Program-made: the position numbers and the translations under genes
Assembly: GCA_945883565.1 (NCBI GenBank)
Contig: CAMCXO010000012.1
Location: forward strand, 1-64,000
Source: Chryseobacterium gleum
Lineage (GTDB): Bacteria; Bacteroidota; Bacteroidia; Flavobacteriales; Schleiferiaceae
Direction: 5' to 3'
Length of the DNA stretch: 64,000 bases
Shown here: one piece after another, positions 36,872 through 48,454 of the stretch
Layout: each line of letters begins with the position of its first letter
How positions within the stretch are numbered: position 1 is the stretch's first letter
Notes under the pieces: generated by a model
What the model was told of the DNA's origin: nothing
The model's input: only the letters and a program-made list of their open reading frames with translations
Database searches by the model: none

Positions 36872-37297
36872 ATGCCCACTATACAGCAGTTGGTTAGAAA
36901 GGGTCGCGAGAAGATCGAAAAGAAAAGTAAGTCTGCAGCCCTAGATGCATCGCCTCAGAGAAGAGGTGTTTGCACACGTGTTTATACTACTACGCCTAAA
37001 AAGCCAAATTCAGCTTTGCGCAAGGTTGCCCGTGTGCGCTTGACTAATGGTAATGAAGTTAACGCCTATATTCCAGGTGAGGGTCATAACTTGCAAGAAC
37101 ACTCAATCGTGTTAGTGCGCGGAGGTCGAGTGAAAGATTTGCCAGGCGTACGTTACCACATCGTGCGTGGAGCTTTAGATACAGCTGGAGTGGATGGTCG
37201 CAAACAGCGTAGATCAAAATATGGTGCAAAACGTCCAAAACCAGGGCAAGTGGCTAAAGGTCCGGCCGGCAAAGGAGCACCAGCTAAAAAGAAATAA
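36872..37297 (+). CDS. rpsL: 30S ribosomal protein S12
   Basis: A 141-residue S12 at the decoding centre of the small subunit. [11 protein letters not shown] and [13 protein letters not shown] are intact, including the lysines whose change gives streptomycin resistance in other bacteria and the Asp that is methylthiolated in E. coli. The C-terminus is longer than in E. coli (about 17 extra, Lys/Ala/Gly/Pro-rich). First gene of the long locus. Confidence 0.98.
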   Translation: MPTIQQLVRKGREKIEKKSKSAALDASPQRRGVCTRVYTTTPKKPNSALRKVARVRLTNGNEVNAYIPGEGHNLQEHSIVLVRGGRVKDLPGVRYHIVRGALDTAGVDGRKQRRSKYGAKRPKPGQVAKGPAGKGAPAKKK

Positions 37298-37319
37298 AAA
37301 TCAGTAGCCATACACTGAG

Positions 37320-37790
37320 ATGAGAAAGCAAAGAGCAAAAAAACGTCCCCTACTTCCAGATTCGCGGTTTAACGACCCTTTAGTTACACGATTCGTTAAT
37401 AACATGATGTACGACGGCAAAAAGTCGAAAGCATTTGATGTTTTTTATGAAGCAATAGACATTGTGAGTGAAAAAACTCAGCGACCTGAAGGTTTAGAGG
37501 TATGGAAAGAGGCTTTAACACATGTTATGCCTCATGTTGAAGTGCGTAGTCGCCGAGTAGGCGGTGCAACTTTTCAAATTCCAATGCAGATTCGCCCCGA
37601 TCGCAAAATATCAATGGCCATGAAATGGCTTATTAATTATTCGCGTAAAAGGAATGAAAAAACCATGAGTATGCGTTTGGCAAACGAAATTATCGCTGCG
37701 GCAAAAGAAGAAGGTGCAGCTGTAAAGAAACGCATGGATACTCATAAAATGGCTGAAGCCAACAAAGCTTTTTCTCATTTCCGTTTCTAA
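37320..37790 (+). CDS. rpsG: 30S ribosomal protein S7
   Basis: A 156-residue S7, which nucleates assembly of the 30S head and contacts the E site. The N-terminal MRKQRAKKR and the motif VEVRSRRVGGATFQIP are typical. It lies 22 bp after rpsL and 20 bp before fusA, in the standard str order. Confidence 0.98.
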   Translation: MRKQRAKKRPLLPDSRFNDPLVTRFVNNMMYDGKKSKAFDVFYEAIDIVSEKTQRPEGLEVWKEALTHVMPHVEVRSRRVGGATFQIPMQIRPDRKISMAMKWLINYSRKRNEKTMSMRLANEIIAAAKEEGAAVKKRMDTHKMAEANKAFSHFRF

Positions 37791-37810
37791 ATTAAAAGTA
37801 TCAAACCAAA

Positions 37811-39937
37811 ATGTCACGCGACCTAAAATTCACCCGAAACATTGGCATAAGCGCTCATATCGATGCGGGTAAGACTACAACGACCGAGAGAATTCTTTAT
37901 TATACAGGTATAAACCATAAAATTGGAGAAGTACATGATGGCGCCGCTACGATGGACTGGATGGTGCAAGAACAGGAACGCGGTATTACCATCACATCGG
38001 CAGCAACAACTTGTTTTTGGAATTATCCAACGGAACAGGGGAAGCCAGTTAATGGAACAGAGCACTATAAAATTAATATTATAGATACCCCTGGACACGT
38101 TGACTTTACAGTGGAGGTAGAGCGTTCTATGAGGGTTTTAGATGGTGCTGTAGCTCTTTACTGCGCTGTCGGTGGTGTAGAGCCTCAGAGCGAGACTGTT
38201 TGGCGACAAATGGATAAGTACCACGTGCCACGTTTAGGCTTCGTTAATAAAATGGATCGCTCTGGAGCTGACTTTTTCAAGGTTGTTGGTCAAATTAAAG
38301 ATCGACTAAAAGCAAACCCAGTACCACTTCAAGTGCCAATTGGTGCTGAAGCAGAGTTTAAAGGTGTAGTAGATCTATTAACCATGCAAGGCATTATTTG
38401 GGATGATAGCACCCAAGGAATGACCTATCAGATTGTTGACGTGCCCGAAGATTTGGTAGAGGTAGCTAACGAGTATCGTGAAAAATTGGTGGAGGCAGTT
38501 GCGGAGTACGACGATAGGTTGATGGAAAAGTTTTTTGAAGACCCATACTCCATCACCAAAGAAGAAATGCAGAATGCCATACGCAAGGCAACTTGCGACA
38601 TGAAGATTGTTCCAATTTTATGTGGTAGTGCCTTTAAAAATAAAGGTGTTCAGACTATGCTGGACGCCGTAATGGCTTACTTGCCATCACCCTTGGATAT
38701 TGATGCCATTTCCGGTACAAACCCAAGAACGGAAGTTGAAGAGAAGCGTAAGCCTTCTTCATCAGAGCCATTTGCGGCTTTGGCTTTTAAGATTGCTACC
38801 GATCCATTTGTCGGACGCCTTTGTTTTTTTAGAGTCTATAGCGGTGCTTTAAATGCAGGTTCTTATGTGTTGAATACTAGAACAGATAAAAAAGAGCGCA
38901 TATCTCGTATTTTTCAAATGCACTCAAATAAACAAAACCCAATCGATCGGATTGAAGCGGGAGATATTGGGGCTGGCGTTGGTTTCAAGGAAATTAGAAC
39001 CGGAGATACTTTGTGCGAAGAAAAGTTTCCAATAGTTTTAGAGGCAATGTCATTCCCTGAACCGGTAATTGGAATTGCTATTGAACCGAAAACTCAAAGC
39101 GATGTGGATAAGCTGGGTATGTCGCTCGCCAAATTAGCGGAAGAGGATCCGACTTTCCGAGTGCATACGGATGAAGAAACTGGTCAAACTGTTATCAGTG
39201 GTATGGGTGAGTTACACCTTGAAATTATTGTAGATCGTTTAAAGCGAGAATTTAAGGTAGAATGTAATCAAGGAGCTCCTCAGGTTCAATACAAAGAGGC
39301 CATTACTGGTATAATTAATCACAGAGAGGTTTACAAAAAGCAAACTGGAGGACGAGGTAAGTTTGCTGACATAGTTATCAATTTAGGACCGGCAGATGAC
39401 AGTATTACTGGTCTTCAGTTCGTGAATGAGGTTAAAGGAGGAAATATTCCTAGGGAATTTATCCCATCTGTGGAGAAGGGTTTTAAAGAAGCTATGAAAA
39501 ACGGTCCACTAGCCGGTTATGAAATTGATGCCATGAAGGTGACTTTACTAGATGGGTCTTTTCACCCTGTTGACTCTGATGCTTTAAGTTTTGAGTTGGC
39601 CGCAAAAATGGCTTTTAGAGAAGCTGCAAAGAAGGCCAAACCTGTTATTCTTGAGCCGATTATGAAATTGGAGGTGGTAACACCAGAAGAGAATATGGGT
39701 GATGTGGTTGGCGACTTGAACCGACGACGTGGCCAAGTAATGGGTATGGATGCTCGTAGCGGCGCTCAGGTGATAAAAGGTAACGTCCCGTTGTCTGAGA
39801 TGTTTGGTTATGTGACCCAATTGCGTACTTTGAGTTCTGGTCGTGCCACTTCAGCAATGGAATTTAGTCATTATCAAGAAACCCCAAGGAATATCGCGGA
39901 TGAGGTTATTGCAAAAGTCAAAGGTCAACACGCCTAA
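37811..39937 (+). CDS. fusA: elongation factor G
   Basis: A 708-residue translational GTPase that drives translocation and, with RRF, ribosome recycling. G motifs are clear: [18 protein letters not shown] and NKMDR, with the switch I region [12 protein letters not shown]. Domains II to V follow at normal length. The gene is in the usual str position, but tuf does not follow; rpsJ begins 10 bp downstream, so str and S10 genes are joined. Confidence 0.98.
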   Translation: MSRDLKFTRNIGISAHIDAGKTTTTERILYYTGINHKIGEVHDGAATMDWMVQEQERGITITSAATTCFWNYPTEQGKPVNGTEHYKINIIDTPGHVDFTVEVERSMRVLDGAVALYCAVGGVEPQSETVWRQMDKYHVPRLGFVNKMDRSGADFFKVVGQIKDRLKANPVPLQVPIGAEAEFKGVVDLLTMQGIIWDDSTQGMTYQIVDVPEDLVEVANEYREKLVEAVAEYDDRLMEKFFEDPYSITKEEMQNAIRKATCDMKIVPILCGSAFKNKGVQTMLDAVMAYLPSPLDIDAISGTNPRTEVEEKRKPSSSEPFAALAFKIATDPFVGRLCFFRVYSGALNAGSYVLNTRTDKKERISRIFQMHSNKQNPIDRIEAGDIGAGVGFKEIRTGDTLCEEKFPIVLEAMSFPEPVIGIAIEPKTQSDVDKLGMSLAKLAEEDPTFRVHTDEETGQTVISGMGELHLEIIVDRLKREFKVECNQGAPQVQYKEAITGIINHREVYKKQTGGRGKFADIVINLGPADDSITGLQFVNEVKGGNIPREFIPSVEKGFKEAMKNGPLAGYEIDAMKVTLLDGSFHPVDSDALSFELAAKMAFREAAKKAKPVILEPIMKLEVVTPEENMGDVVGDLNRRRGQVMGMDARSGAQVIKGNVPLSEMFGYVTQLRTLSSGRATSAMEFSHYQETPRNIADEVIAKVKGQHA

Positions 39938-39947
39938 TTAAAGGAAA

Positions 39948-40253
39948 ATGAGTCAGAAAATTAGAATAAAGCTTAAGTCTTACGACCATAATTTGGTTGA
40001 TAAGTCTGCGGAGAAAATTGTTAAAACTGTGAAGAGTACCGGTGCCGTTGTTAATGGCCCAATTCCGTTGCCAACAAATAAGCGGATCTATACGGTTTTG
40101 CGTTCTCCCCACGTGAATAAGAAAGCTAGAGAACAGTTTCAGTTGTCGTCATACAAACGTCTTCTTGACATTTACAGTTCTTCGGCGAAAACTATCGACG
40201 CACTAATGAAGCTAGAGCTTCCTAGTGGTGTTGAGGTAGAAATAAAAGTGTAA
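39948..40253 (+). CDS. rpsJ: 30S ribosomal protein S10
   Basis: A 101-residue S10 (NusE), part of the 30S head and of NusG-linked transcription-translation coupling. [20 protein letters not shown] and [22 protein letters not shown] are family hallmarks. First of the S10 genes; 23 bp before rplC. Confidence 0.98.
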   Translation: MSQKIRIKLKSYDHNLVDKSAEKIVKTVKSTGAVVNGPIPLPTNKRIYTVLRSPHVNKKAREQFQLSSYKRLLDIYSSSAKTIDALMKLELPSGVEVEIKV

Positions 40254-40276
40254 AAAAAGCTTAATATCAAGAATCC

Positions 40277-40900
40277 ATGCCTGCATTAATAGGTAGAAAA
40301 GTAGGAATGACCAGCCTCTTTGGTCCAGACGGTAAAAATTTGCCTTGTACAGTAATAGAGGCCTTACCGAATGTGGTTACCCAAGTAAAGACTCAAGAGG
40401 TCGATGGTTACCAAGCACTGCAAATCGCCGGAGGCGGAGAGCGTAAGAAAAAGAGTACCCCAGCTGCTTTGAATGGACATTTTCAAAAGGCAAAAACCTC
40501 TCCACAAAAAATGGTAGTAGAGTACAAGGACTTCGATGCCAATTCTTTTACTATTGGAGATGTTTTAGATGTTGATTTATTTGAAGAGGGCGAGTTTGTT
40601 GATGTGGTTGGTACTTCAAAGGGAAAGGGTTTCCAAGGAGTTGTAAGAAGACATCACTTTGGAGGCATTATGCAAGCTACACATGGCCAGCACAACCGCT
40701 TGAGGGCGCCAGGTTCAATTGGAGCAGGTTCCGACCCTTCGAGGGTTTTCAAAGGTTTGAGAATGGCAGGGCAAATGGGCAACGGAAGGGTGAAAATTCA
40801 GAACTTAGTTGTTTTAAAAGTTGATAAGGTTAAAAACCTTTTAATTATTAGTGGTTCAGTTCCTGGACCAAAGAATGGACTTGTAATTATTGAGAAGTGA
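40277..40900 (+). CDS. rplC: 50S ribosomal protein L3
   Basis: A 207-residue L3, an early-assembly protein reaching the peptidyl-transferase centre. [10 protein letters not shown] at the N-terminus and the [19 protein letters not shown] loop are typical; the Gln at the tip of the loop region (ATHGQHNR) is the methylation site in E. coli. The TGA overlaps the rplD ATG (TGATG). Confidence 0.98.
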   Translation: MPALIGRKVGMTSLFGPDGKNLPCTVIEALPNVVTQVKTQEVDGYQALQIAGGGERKKKSTPAALNGHFQKAKTSPQKMVVEYKDFDANSFTIGDVLDVDLFEEGEFVDVVGTSKGKGFQGVVRRHHFGGIMQATHGQHNRLRAPGSIGAGSDPSRVFKGLRMAGQMGNGRVKIQNLVVLKVDKVKNLLIISGSVPGPKNGLVIIEK

Positions 40901-41535
40901 TGGAATTGTTAGTTTTGGATAAACACGGTAAAGAAACCGGTCGAAAATTAGAATTAAGTGATGCTATATTTGGTATTGAGCCCAATGAGCATGCTATATA
41001 TTTAGATGTAAAACAGTATTTGGCCAATCAGCGCCAAGGCACCCACAAATCTAAAGAAAGAGCTGAAATTGCCAGAACTACCAAAAAAGGGTTTAAGCAG
41101 AAGGGTACAGGTAATGCACGAATGGGTTCTTACAAGTCACCATTGCATCGTGGTGGTGGCACAGTCTTCGGACCAAGACCGCATGAATATGGCTTTAAGC
41201 TGAATAAAAAATTGAAGCAGTTGGCTAGAAGAAGCGCTTTGAGTATTAAAGCAGCTGAAAAAGCTATTTTGGTTGTCGATGTTTTGGAATTTGAAAAGCC
41301 GCAAACCAAACAATTTGTGGGTGTATTGAAGGCCTTGGGTATTGATAAGAAAAAATCTTTGCTTGTGGTTGATGAAACAAGTAAAAACGTATATTTGTCG
41401 TCCCGAAATTTTCAGGGCTCTGAGGTTGTAACTGTCACCGAATTAAGCACATACAGGCTTATGAAGGCGCAGAGCCTTGTTTTCACTGAGGCTTCGGCTG
41501 GAAAGATAAATGAAGCTTTAAGTCAAATAGCATGA
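40900..41535 (+). CDS. rplD: 50S ribosomal protein L4
   Basis: A 211-residue L4, lining the exit tunnel; in E. coli it also represses its own operon. The extended loop with KQKGTGNARMGS and GGGTVFGPRPHEY is present. I chose ATG 40900 over GTG 40897 because it forms a TGATG junction with rplC. Its stop overlaps rplW (ATGA). Confidence 0.97.
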   Translation: MELLVLDKHGKETGRKLELSDAIFGIEPNEHAIYLDVKQYLANQRQGTHKSKERAEIARTTKKGFKQKGTGNARMGSYKSPLHRGGGTVFGPRPHEYGFKLNKKLKQLARRSALSIKAAEKAILVVDVLEFEKPQTKQFVGVLKALGIDKKKSLLVVDETSKNVYLSSRNFQGSEVVTVTELSTYRLMKAQSLVFTEASAGKINEALSQIA

Positions 41536-41822
41536 AAATTCTTATTAAACCTATAATTACAGAGAAAGCGACCGCGGATGCGGAGGTTAGAAACCGTTTT
41601 GCTTTTGTAGTTCATAAGAAGGCCAACAAGATTCAGATTAAGGAGGCTGTAGAGCTGACTTATGGAGTAGATATTGAAAATGTTAGAACTATGGTCGTGC
41701 CTGGAAAGAGAAAAACACGTTATACAAAAACGGGAGTGGTTGCAGGTAGTTCCGGCTCATTCAAGAAAGCAATCGTTGAAGTGAGAAGTGGACAGTCTAT
41801 AGACCTTTATAGCAATATATAA
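41532..41822 (+). CDS. rplW: 50S ribosomal protein L23
   Basis: A 96-residue L23, at the tunnel exit where trigger factor and SRP dock. The N-terminus ([12 protein letters not shown]) and the KIQIKEAVE stretch identify it. The ATG overlaps the rplD stop by four bases, suggesting coupled translation. Confidence 0.97.
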   Translation: MKILIKPIITEKATADAEVRNRFAFVVHKKANKIQIKEAVELTYGVDIENVRTMVVPGKRKTRYTKTGVVAGSSGSFKKAIVEVRSGQSIDLYSNI

Positions 41823-41827
41823 GCGAG

Positions 41828-42652
41828 ATGGGAATACGCAAACTTAAAGCAATAACACCTGGTCAACGTTTTCGCGTGGTGAATGATTTCGCTACTATCA
41901 CTATTTCGGAACCCGAAAAATCTTTGTTGGGTACTAAAAAAAGTAGTGGAGGTCGAAATAACTCAGGGAAGATGACTGTCCGCAATATTGGAGGTGGACA
42001 TAAGCAGCGATATAGAATCATAGATTTCAAGCGTGACAAGCAAGCTATTCCAGGGGTTATAAAATCCATCGAGTACGACCCTAACCGCAATGCACGTATT
42101 GCCCTAGTAGCTTATTTAGACGGTGAGAAGCGATACATTATTGCACCGAATGGTCTGAAGATTGGTCAGACTGTAGTTTCCGGAAAGGGTTCAAGCCCAG
42201 AAATAGGGAACGCTCTTTTGTTAGGTGAAATACCTCTTGGTACGGTTATAAGCTGCATCGAGATGCGACCAGGTCAAGGTGCTGTTATGGCTCGTTCTGC
42301 GGGTACATTTGCACAATTAGCCGCCAGAGATGGCAAGTATGCAATCATAAAGTTGCCTTCAGGAGAAACCCGTATGGTTTTGACCACTTGTATGGCTATG
42401 ATTGGTGTAGTTTCTAATAGCGACAGTGGACTTGAAAGGTCTGGAAAGGCGGGCAGAAGTCGGTGGTTAGGACGAAGACCAAGAGTACGGGGTGTTGCCA
42501 TGAATCCTGTTGATCACCCGATGGGGGGTGGTGAGGGCCGGGCATCAGGTGGGCACCCTAGGTCAAGAAAAGGCATTCCAGCAAAAGGTTATAAAACCAG
42601 AACGCCTAAGAAGGCATCGAATAAGTATATAATTGACAGACGCAAGAAATAG
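41828..42652 (+). CDS. rplB: 50S ribosomal protein L2
   Basis: A 274-residue L2, needed for subunit joining and peptidyl transfer. The C-terminal [17 protein letters not shown] holds the conserved His near the active centre, and [15 protein letters not shown] is typical of the N-terminal half. Five bases after rplW and three bases before rpsS. Confidence 0.98.
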   Translation: MGIRKLKAITPGQRFRVVNDFATITISEPEKSLLGTKKSSGGRNNSGKMTVRNIGGGHKQRYRIIDFKRDKQAIPGVIKSIEYDPNRNARIALVAYLDGEKRYIIAPNGLKIGQTVVSGKGSSPEIGNALLLGEIPLGTVISCIEMRPGQGAVMARSAGTFAQLAARDGKYAIIKLPSGETRMVLTTCMAMIGVVSNSDSGLERSGKAGRSRWLGRRPRVRGVAMNPVDHPMGGGEGRASGGHPRSRKGIPAKGYKTRTPKKASNKYIIDRRKK

Positions 42653-42655
42653 AAT

Positions 42656-42937
42656 ATGGCCCGTTCACTAAAAAAAGGTCCTTTTATACATCACAAGCTT
42701 GAGAAGCGTATTCTTGAGAATGTAGAACAAGGAAAGAAGACAGTTGTGAAAACATGGTCTAGAGCATCGATGATCTCACCTGAGTTTGTTGGTCAAACAA
42801 TAGCGGTGCACAATGGTAAAACGTTTATTCCAGTTTATGTGACCGAGAACATGGTTGGTCACAAATTTGGTGAATTCTCGCCTACGCGCAGTTTCCGCGG
42901 GCATGCGGGAAATCGAAAAGATAAAGGCAAAAAATAA
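42656..42937 (+). CDS. rpsS: 30S ribosomal protein S19
   Basis: A 93-residue S19 of the 30S head, near the A-site finger. [15 protein letters not shown] and [20 protein letters not shown] are family signatures. Located between rplB and rplV as usual. Confidence 0.98.
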   Translation: MARSLKKGPFIHHKLEKRILENVEQGKKTVVKTWSRASMISPEFVGQTIAVHNGKTFIPVYVTENMVGHKFGEFSPTRSFRGHAGNRKDKGKK

Positions 42938-42949
42938 TCAGGAAGATTT

Positions 42950-43390
42950 ATGGGAGCCAGAAAAAGATTGAAAGCTGAAGAGCGGAAAGAGGCCAAGAAG
43001 AGCGTGGTTTCTGCTAGCCTTAATAATTGTCCAACATCGCCTAGAAAAATGCGCTTATTGGCAGATTTAATTCGCGGAATGGAAGTGGAAAAGGCGCTGT
43101 ACGTGCTAAGGAATAACGGTAAAGAAGCTTCTGGCAGACTTGAAAAGTTATTGCGTTCTGCTTTGGCAAATTGGCAGTTGAAGAATGAGGGCCATAGACT
43201 AGAAGACGCTGGTTTGATTGTAGGAGAAATACAAGTAAATGGTGGCAGAATGCTTAAACGAATTCAACCAGCGCCACAGGGAAGAGCACATAGAGTACGT
43301 AAGCGCTCTAATCATGTGAGCATTGTATTACTTAATGGTGCTGAAGTAGTTGTAGAGGAAGTTTCAGAAACAGAAGAAGTAACAAACTAA
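42950..43390 (+). CDS. rplV: 50S ribosomal protein L22
   Basis: A 146-residue L22, whose beta-hairpin lines the exit tunnel. [17 protein letters not shown] and the hairpin with [20 protein letters not shown] are visible. It has an acidic C-terminal tail (about 10 residues). The last base is shared with the rpsC ATG (TAATG). Confidence 0.97.
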   Translation: MGARKRLKAEERKEAKKSVVSASLNNCPTSPRKMRLLADLIRGMEVEKALYVLRNNGKEASGRLEKLLRSALANWQLKNEGHRLEDAGLIVGEIQVNGGRMLKRIQPAPQGRAHRVRKRSNHVSIVLLNGAEVVVEEVSETEEVTN

Positions 43391-44142
43391 TGGGACAAAA
43401 AGCGAATCCAATAGGCAACCGTCTAGGTTATATTAGAGGATGGGATTCTAATTGGTATGGAGGAACAGACTATGGCGATAAGCTGGCGGAAGATTTTCGT
43501 ATTAGAAAATATCTTTATGCTCGTCTCCAAAAAGCGAATGTTAGCAGGATTATTATTGAGCGTACCTTGAAGTTGGTGACGATTACAATTACGTCGGCCC
43601 GCCCTGGTGTTATAATCGGTAAACAAGGTCAAGAGGTAGATAAGCTTAAGGAAGAGATTAAGAAGCTTACTAAAAAGGAGGTTCAGATAAATATCTATGA
43701 AATAAAACGACCAGAGCTTGACGCCAAGCTTGTCGCTGATAGTGTAGCAAGGCAAATCGAGGGGCGTATAAGTTATAGAAGAGCTATAAAAATGGCTATT
43801 GCTGCAACCATGCGTATGGGTGCGGAAGGCATAAAAATTATGGCTAGTGGAAGATTGAATGGAGCAGAGATTGCCAGGAGTGAAATGTATAAGGACGGAA
43901 GAACTCCTTTACATACTTTCAGGGCAGATATAGATTATTACATAGCCGAGGCTCATACAACTTATGGGAGAATTGGAATTAAGGTTTGGATAATGAAAGG
44001 TGAGGTTTATGGAAAAAGAGATCTAAGCAATTTATTAGGTACTTCAGCTAAGAAAGTAGGAGGAGGTTCGTCTACGAATGCGCCGGCGCCTGGTAGCAGG
44101 GGAAATGAGCGTAGAGGTGGAAATCGTAAAAGAAAAGCTTAA
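43390..44142 (+). CDS. rpsC: 30S ribosomal protein S3
   Basis: A 250-residue S3 at the mRNA entry site. It has the KH domain ([16 protein letters not shown], about residues 70-90) and the C-terminal domain with [11 protein letters not shown] basic, Gly-rich tail of about 30 residues extends beyond the usual end. Confidence 0.98.
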   Translation: MGQKANPIGNRLGYIRGWDSNWYGGTDYGDKLAEDFRIRKYLYARLQKANVSRIIIERTLKLVTITITSARPGVIIGKQGQEVDKLKEEIKKLTKKEVQINIYEIKRPELDAKLVADSVARQIEGRISYRRAIKMAIAATMRMGAEGIKIMASGRLNGAEIARSEMYKDGRTPLHTFRADIDYYIAEAHTTYGRIGIKVWIMKGEVYGKRDLSNLLGTSAKKVGGGSSTNAPAPGSRGNERRGGNRKRKA

Positions 44143-44153
44143 AATACTGAGCC

Positions 44154-44576
44154 ATGTTGCAGCCAAAAAGAAGTAAGTATAGGAAGACGTTTAAAGGTAA
44201 GATGAAGGGCATCTCGCAAAGGGGGCACACAATTGCTTTTGGAAGTTTTGCAATAAAAACTATGGATGAAAAGTTCATCACTGGACGACAAATTGAAGCA
44301 GCGCGTATTGCGGCAACTAGATTTATGAAGCGCGAAGGTCAGCTTTGGATTAGAATTTTTCCTGACAAGCCTATAACCAAAAAGCCTGCCGAAGTTCGAA
44401 TGGGAAAGGGTAAGGGTAACGTGGAATACTGGGTAGCACCAGTTAGACCTGGCAGAATTCTATTCGAGATTGATGGTGTGTCACTTGATATTGCTCAGGA
44501 AGCTTTGCGATTAGCCGCGCAAAAATTGCCAGTGCGGACTAAGTTTATTTTGCGTAGAGATTTTGTTCAAGCTTGA
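44154..44576 (+). CDS. rplP: 50S ribosomal protein L16
   Basis: A 140-residue L16, which positions A-site tRNA on the large subunit. [19 protein letters not shown] and [20 protein letters not shown] identify it. The next gene, rpmC, starts 11 bases after the stop. Confidence 0.97.
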   Translation: MLQPKRSKYRKTFKGKMKGISQRGHTIAFGSFAIKTMDEKFITGRQIEAARIAATRFMKREGQLWIRIFPDKPITKKPAEVRMGKGKGNVEYWVAPVRPGRILFEIDGVSLDIAQEALRLAAQKLPVRTKFILRRDFVQA

Positions 44577-44587
44577 TTTTAGATAGA

Positions 44588-44788
44588 ATGAAACCTGAAG
44601 TAATAAGAGAAATGACCAGTGGAGAATTAAAGGAGTCTCTTTTGGAAGAAAAATTAAACTATTCTAGAATGAAAATGGCTCATGCTATTTCACCTCTGGA
44701 AAATCCGCTTGTGCTTCGTTCGAAAAGAAAAGACATTGCACGATTAGAGACCGAGTTGCGTCGTAGAAAAATTGAAGAAACTGCATAG
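44588..44788 (+). CDS. rpmC: 50S ribosomal protein L29
   Basis: A 66-residue two-helix protein near the tunnel exit. The frame could start upstream with ATT-AGA context, but ATG 44588 (MKPEVIREM) gives the usual N-terminus. The TAG is one base before the rpsQ ATG. Confidence 0.93.
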   Translation: MKPEVIREMTSGELKESLLEEKLNYSRMKMAHAISPLENPLVLRSKRKDIARLETELRRRKIEETA

Positions 44789-44789
44789 T

Positions 44790-45056
44790 ATGGAACAGAA
44801 TTCAAATCGAAACCTTCGTAAAGAACGAGTGGGAGTTGTGACAAGCTCAAAAATGGAGAAATCTATTGTCGTAAGTGTTGAGCGTAAAAAGAAGCACCCC
44901 ATATATGGCAAGTTTGTAAAGGTGACCAAAAAGTTCCATGCGCACGATGAAAAGAACGAGTGCCAAGAAGGTGATTTAGTAAAGATTATGGAAACTAGGC
45001 CGCTTAGCAAGACGAAAAATTGGCGTTTGGTTGAAATTTTAGAAAAAGCGAAGTAA
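44790..45056 (+). CDS. rpsQ: 30S ribosomal protein S17
   Basis: An 88-residue OB-fold protein, an early 30S assembly factor. [18 protein letters not shown] and HPIYGKFVK are typical. I chose ATG 44790 (MEQNSNRN) rather than an in-frame start inside rpmC. Its stop overlaps the rplN ATG by one base. Confidence 0.95.
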   Translation: MEQNSNRNLRKERVGVVTSSKMEKSIVVSVERKKKHPIYGKFVKVTKKFHAHDEKNECQEGDLVKIMETRPLSKTKNWRLVEILEKAK

Positions 45057-45424
45057 TGGTACAACAAGAGTCGCGTTTGCGTGTTGCGGATAATACTGGG
45101 GCTAAAGAAGTTCTGTGCATCCGAGTTTTAGGGGGGTCTGGTCGTCGCTATGCCTCTGTTGGTGATAAAATTGTAGTTTCAATAAAAGATTCATCTCCAG
45201 GGGGTAATGTTAAGAAAGGGCAAGTAAGTAAGGCAGTCGTTGTACGAACACGTAAAGAGGTACGTCGTTCGGATGGTTCATATATCCGTTTCGATGATAA
45301 TGCATGCGTGCTATTGAATGCTGCAGGTGAGATGCGTGGTACACGTGTGTTTGGTCCTGTGGCAAGAGAGTTAAGAGATAAGCAGTATATGAAGATTGTT
45401 TCGTTAGCACCAGAAGTGCTCTAA
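45056..45424 (+). CDS. rplN: 50S ribosomal protein L14
   Basis: A 122-residue L14 at the subunit interface, where the RsfS silencing factor docks. [19 protein letters not shown] and [13 protein letters not shown] are conserved. First gene of the classic spc group. Confidence 0.98.
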   Translation: MVQQESRLRVADNTGAKEVLCIRVLGGSGRRYASVGDKIVVSIKDSSPGGNVKKGQVSKAVVVRTRKEVRRSDGSYIRFDDNACVLLNAAGEMRGTRVFGPVARELRDKQYMKIVSLAPEVL

Positions 45425-45434
45425 TAAAGGAAGT

Positions 45435-45752
45435 ATGAAGCTACATATTAAGAAAGGTGACAGTGTTGTGGTTGTTGCCGGTGGAAGTAAGGGAAAAAGT
45501 GGGAAGGTTCTTGAGGTGAATAGAGAAACCTCGCGTGCTGTTGTAGAAGGTTTAAATATGGTAACCAAGCATTCTAAGCCCAGTGCTTCATCACCGCAAG
45601 GTGGTATAAATAGAATTGAGGCGGGTATTCACATTAGTAACTTAATGATATCAGATCCAGAAAGCGGAAAGCCAACGAGAATTGGCAGAAAGAAGGATGA
45701 AAATGGGAAAAGTGTGCGTTACGCCAAAAAATCGCAAAAGACCTTAAAGTAA
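45435..45752 (+). CDS. rplX: 50S ribosomal protein L24
   Basis: A 105-residue L24 with the KOW motif ([20 protein letters not shown]), an initiator of 50S assembly. The last stop base is the first base of the rplE ATG (TAATG). Confidence 0.97.
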   Translation: MKLHIKKGDSVVVVAGGSKGKSGKVLEVNRETSRAVVEGLNMVTKHSKPSASSPQGGINRIEAGIHISNLMISDPESGKPTRIGRKKDENGKSVRYAKKSQKTLK

Positions 45753-46306
45753 TGGAAACAATGCCAAGGCTTAAAATTGAATATCGAGAAAGAATTAGTT
45801 CAGCTTTGATGGAGGAGTTTGGCTATAAGTCTGTAATGCAGGTACCGCGGTTAAGAAAAATTGTTCTTAGTCGTGGTGTTGGGGCTGCTGTGGCAGACAA
45901 GAAATTAATCGACTATTCAATAGATGAAATGAGTGCAATTGCAGGCCAAAAGGCAATAGCAACGTTTTCTAAAAAAGATATTTCGAATTTCAAGCTTAGA
46001 AAGGGAATGCCAATAGGAACAATGGTGACTCTTAGAGGAGACAGAATGTATGAGTTTTTGGAGCGATTAATATATTCTGCTTTGCCAAGAATTAGAGATT
46101 TCAATGGAATAAAAGCTACTGGCTTTGATGGCAGAGGTAATTACAACCTTGGTGTTTCAGAACAAATAATTTTCCCTGAAATTGATATAGATAAGGTAAA
46201 CCGAATTTCAGGCATGGATATAACTTTTGTGACTTCGGCTGAGACAGATTTGGAAGCAAAGTCGTTGTTAGCACATTTTGGGTTGCCTTTCAAAAAGAAC
46301 AAGTAA
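45752..46306 (+). CDS. rplE: 50S ribosomal protein L5
   Basis: A 184-residue L5 of the central protuberance, binding 5S rRNA and P-site t[34 protein letters not shown] and [19 protein letters not shown] fit the family. ATG 45752 overlaps the rplX stop; ATG 45761 is an alternative. Confidence 0.97.
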   Translation: METMPRLKIEYRERISSALMEEFGYKSVMQVPRLRKIVLSRGVGAAVADKKLIDYSIDEMSAIAGQKAIATFSKKDISNFKLRKGMPIGTMVTLRGDRMYEFLERLIYSALPRIRDFNGIKATGFDGRGNYNLGVSEQIIFPEIDIDKVNRISGMDITFVTSAETDLEAKSLLAHFGLPFKKNK

Positions 46307-46309
46307 ATT

Positions 46310-46579
46310 ATGGCAAAAGAATCAATGAAAGCGCGGGAGCGCAAGCGTCAGGCAATGGTAGCTAGGTTTGCTGCAAAAAGGGCTGCTTTAAAGGAGGTTG
46401 GTGATTATGAAGGGCTACAGAAATTACCTAAAAATGCATCCCCGGTGCGTTTGCACAATCGTTGCAAACTTACCGGCCGCCCTAGAGGATATATGCGTCA
46501 TTTTGGAATTTCAAGAGTTACGTTTAGGGAAATGGCCAATAATGGTTTAATACCAGGCGTTAAAAAAGCCAGCTGGTAA
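46310..46579 (+). CDS. rpsN: 30S ribosomal protein S14 (zinc-free type)
   Basis: An 89-residue S14 of the long type. [20 protein letters not shown] is conserved, and only one Cys remains, so there is no zinc ribbon. Confidence 0.97.
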   Translation: MAKESMKARERKRQAMVARFAAKRAALKEVGDYEGLQKLPKNASPVRLHNRCKLTGRPRGYMRHFGISRVTFREMANNGLIPGVKKASW

Positions 46580-46591
46580 TACTAAAGAATT

Positions 46592-46990
46592 ATGTTAACA
46601 GATCCAATTGCTGATTTTCTGACTCGTGTTCGTAACGGCCTAATGGCAGGACACAGAATTGTGGAGATACCTGCGACAAAGTTGAAGCAGGAAATTGCTA
46701 GAATTTTATATGAACAGGGATATATCTTAGGATATAAAGTTGTCGAGGCACAGCCCCAAGATGTCCTTAAGGTTGCATTGAAGTACGAGAAATCGTCCAA
46801 GTTCCCGGTAATTCGAGGTATTCACCGAATTAGCCGACCAGGCCTTCGGCAATATAAGGGTAAATCTGAAATGCCAAGAGTAAAGAATGGTTTAGGCATT
46901 GCTATTATTTCTACGTCCAAGGGAGTTATGACTGATAAGCAAGCAAGAATGGAGAATGTAGGTGGTGAGGTAATATGTTATGTATACTAA
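46592..46990 (+). CDS. rpsH: 30S ribosomal protein S8
   Basis: A 132-residue S8, which binds helix 21 of 16S rRNA and in E. coli represses spc translation. DPIADFLTRVRNG and the C-terminal GGEVICYVY are typical. Confidence 0.98.
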   Translation: MLTDPIADFLTRVRNGLMAGHRIVEIPATKLKQEIARILYEQGYILGYKVVEAQPQDVLKVALKYEKSSKFPVIRGIHRISRPGLRQYKGKSEMPRVKNGLGIAIISTSKGVMTDKQARMENVGGEVICYVY

Positions 46991-47002
46991 TTAGGTAGGA
47001 AG

Positions 47003-47560
47003 ATGTCAAGAATTGGAAAGGCTCCAGTATTAATTCCGGCAGGTGTTGAATTTAAGCTTGCCGATAACCTAATTACTGTTAAAGGTAAGTTAGGTGAGTT
47101 GAGGCAGACGGTTAATGCGAATGTTACGGTCGAGATTAATGGTAATATTGTTGAAGTAAAGAGGTTTAACGATGATAAGCAAAACCGTGCTATGCATGGA
47201 TTGTATCGGGCACTTATTGCCAATATGGTAAAAGGTGTTAGTGAGGGCTTCACGAATCGTTTGGAATTAGTTGGTGTGGGCTATCGTGCTGTAGCTCAAG
47301 GTCAATTGCTTGATTTGTCTTTGGGTTACTCACATACTATTATGATGATGCTTCCAAGTGAAGTTAAGGTGGAAGCCATTGCTGAAAAGGGTAAGAATCC
47401 TGTTATTGTACTTAGCTCCTTTGACAAACATTTGTTAGGCATGGTTACTGCAAAAATTCGTTCTTTAAGAAAAGTCGAACCATACAAGGGTAAGGGTGTG
47501 CGGTTTGTGGGTGAAGTAATTAGAAGAAAGGCTGGCAAAACAGCGTCTAAGAAAAAGTAA
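47003..47560 (+). CDS. rplF: 50S ribosomal protein L6
   Basis: A 185-residue L6 near the sarcin-ricin loop and factor-binding site. [16 protein letters not shown] and [20 protein letters not shown] are conserved. Two bases separate it from rplR. Confidence 0.98.
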   Translation: MSRIGKAPVLIPAGVEFKLADNLITVKGKLGELRQTVNANVTVEINGNIVEVKRFNDDKQNRAMHGLYRALIANMVKGVSEGFTNRLELVGVGYRAVAQGQLLDLSLGYSHTIMMMLPSEVKVEAIAEKGKNPVIVLSSFDKHLLGMVTAKIRSLRKVEPYKGKGVRFVGEVIRRKAGKTASKKK

Positions 47561-47562
47561 AT

Positions 47563-47919
47563 ATGGCACTAACTAAACTAGAAAGAAGAAATCGCATTCG
47601 AATGCGTATTCGCAAAGTGGTCTATGGCGATGCAGAGCGCCCTAGATTGTCGATCTTCAGGAGTAATAAAGAGATTTATGCACAGCTAATTGATGATAAT
47701 AACGGTGTGACCTTGGTATCTGCTTCTTCAAAGGATAAAGTGATTGAGGAATTAGTGGGAAGTAAGATTGAGATCGCTAAGGCAGTTGGAAAAGTTTTGG
47801 CTAAAAAGGCTTTAGAAAAAGGTTTAGACACTTGTTCTTTCGATCGAGGGGGCTATTTATATCATGGGCGTGTGCAATCTTTGGCTGAGGGTGCGCGTGA
47901 AGCAGGTTTAAAATTTTAA
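47563..47919 (+). CDS. rplR: 50S ribosomal protein L18
   Basis: A 118-residue L18 that brings 5S rRNA into the large subunit. [20 protein letters not shown] and the C-terminal [20 protein letters not shown] identify it. Two bases before rpsE. Confidence 0.98.
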   Translation: MALTKLERRNRIRMRIRKVVYGDAERPRLSIFRSNKEIYAQLIDDNNGVTLVSASSKDKVIEELVGSKIEIAKAVGKVLAKKALEKGLDTCSFDRGGYLYHGRVQSLAEGAREAGLKF

Positions 47920-47921
47920 TT

Positions 47922-48443
47922 ATGAAAGAGTTAAAGAGTATTCATAGGGTCAAGCCGGGGGGATTAGAGCTAACTGATCGTTTGGTTGCGGTACAAAGAG
48001 TGACCAAAGTGACTAAAGGTGGTCGCACCTTTGGCTTCACAGCTATTGTTGTCGTAGGGGATGAGAAGGGTGTGGCAGGTTTTGGAACTGGAAAGAGTAA
48101 AGAGGTTTCGGAAGCCATTACTAAAGGTATTGAAGATGCCAAAAAAAATCTAATGAGGTTGCCTATTGTGAACCACACTGTGCCACATGAAGAAGAAGGT
48201 CGTTTCGGTGGAGCTCAGGTGTTTCTTCGACCTGCGTCGCATGGAACAGGTGTTATAGCTGGTGGTGCTATGCGTGCGGTTCTTGAAACGGCCGGTGTTC
48301 ATGATGTTTTAGCAAAGAGTAAGGGTTCATCAAATCCACACAATGTGGTAAAGGCGACTTTTCTGGCATTGCTGAGAATGAGAGATGCAAAGGCTATTGC
48401 GAAAGCACGGAATTTGTCGATGGCGAAAGTGTTTAATGGATAA
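47922..48443 (+). CDS. rpsE: 30S ribosomal protein S5
   Basis: A 173-residue S5 at the mRNA entry channel, important for accuracy and helicase activity. The double-stranded-RNA-like N-terminal domain ([20 protein letters not shown]) and the C-terminal [19 protein letters not shown] are present. Confidence 0.98.
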   Translation: MKELKSIHRVKPGGLELTDRLVAVQRVTKVTKGGRTFGFTAIVVVGDEKGVAGFGTGKSKEVSEAITKGIEDAKKNLMRLPIVNHTVPHEEEGRFGGAQVFLRPASHGTGVIAGGAMRAVLETAGVHDVLAKSKGSSNPHNVVKATFLALLRMRDAKAIAKARNLSMAKVFNG

Positions 48444-48454
48444 GATAAAGCAGA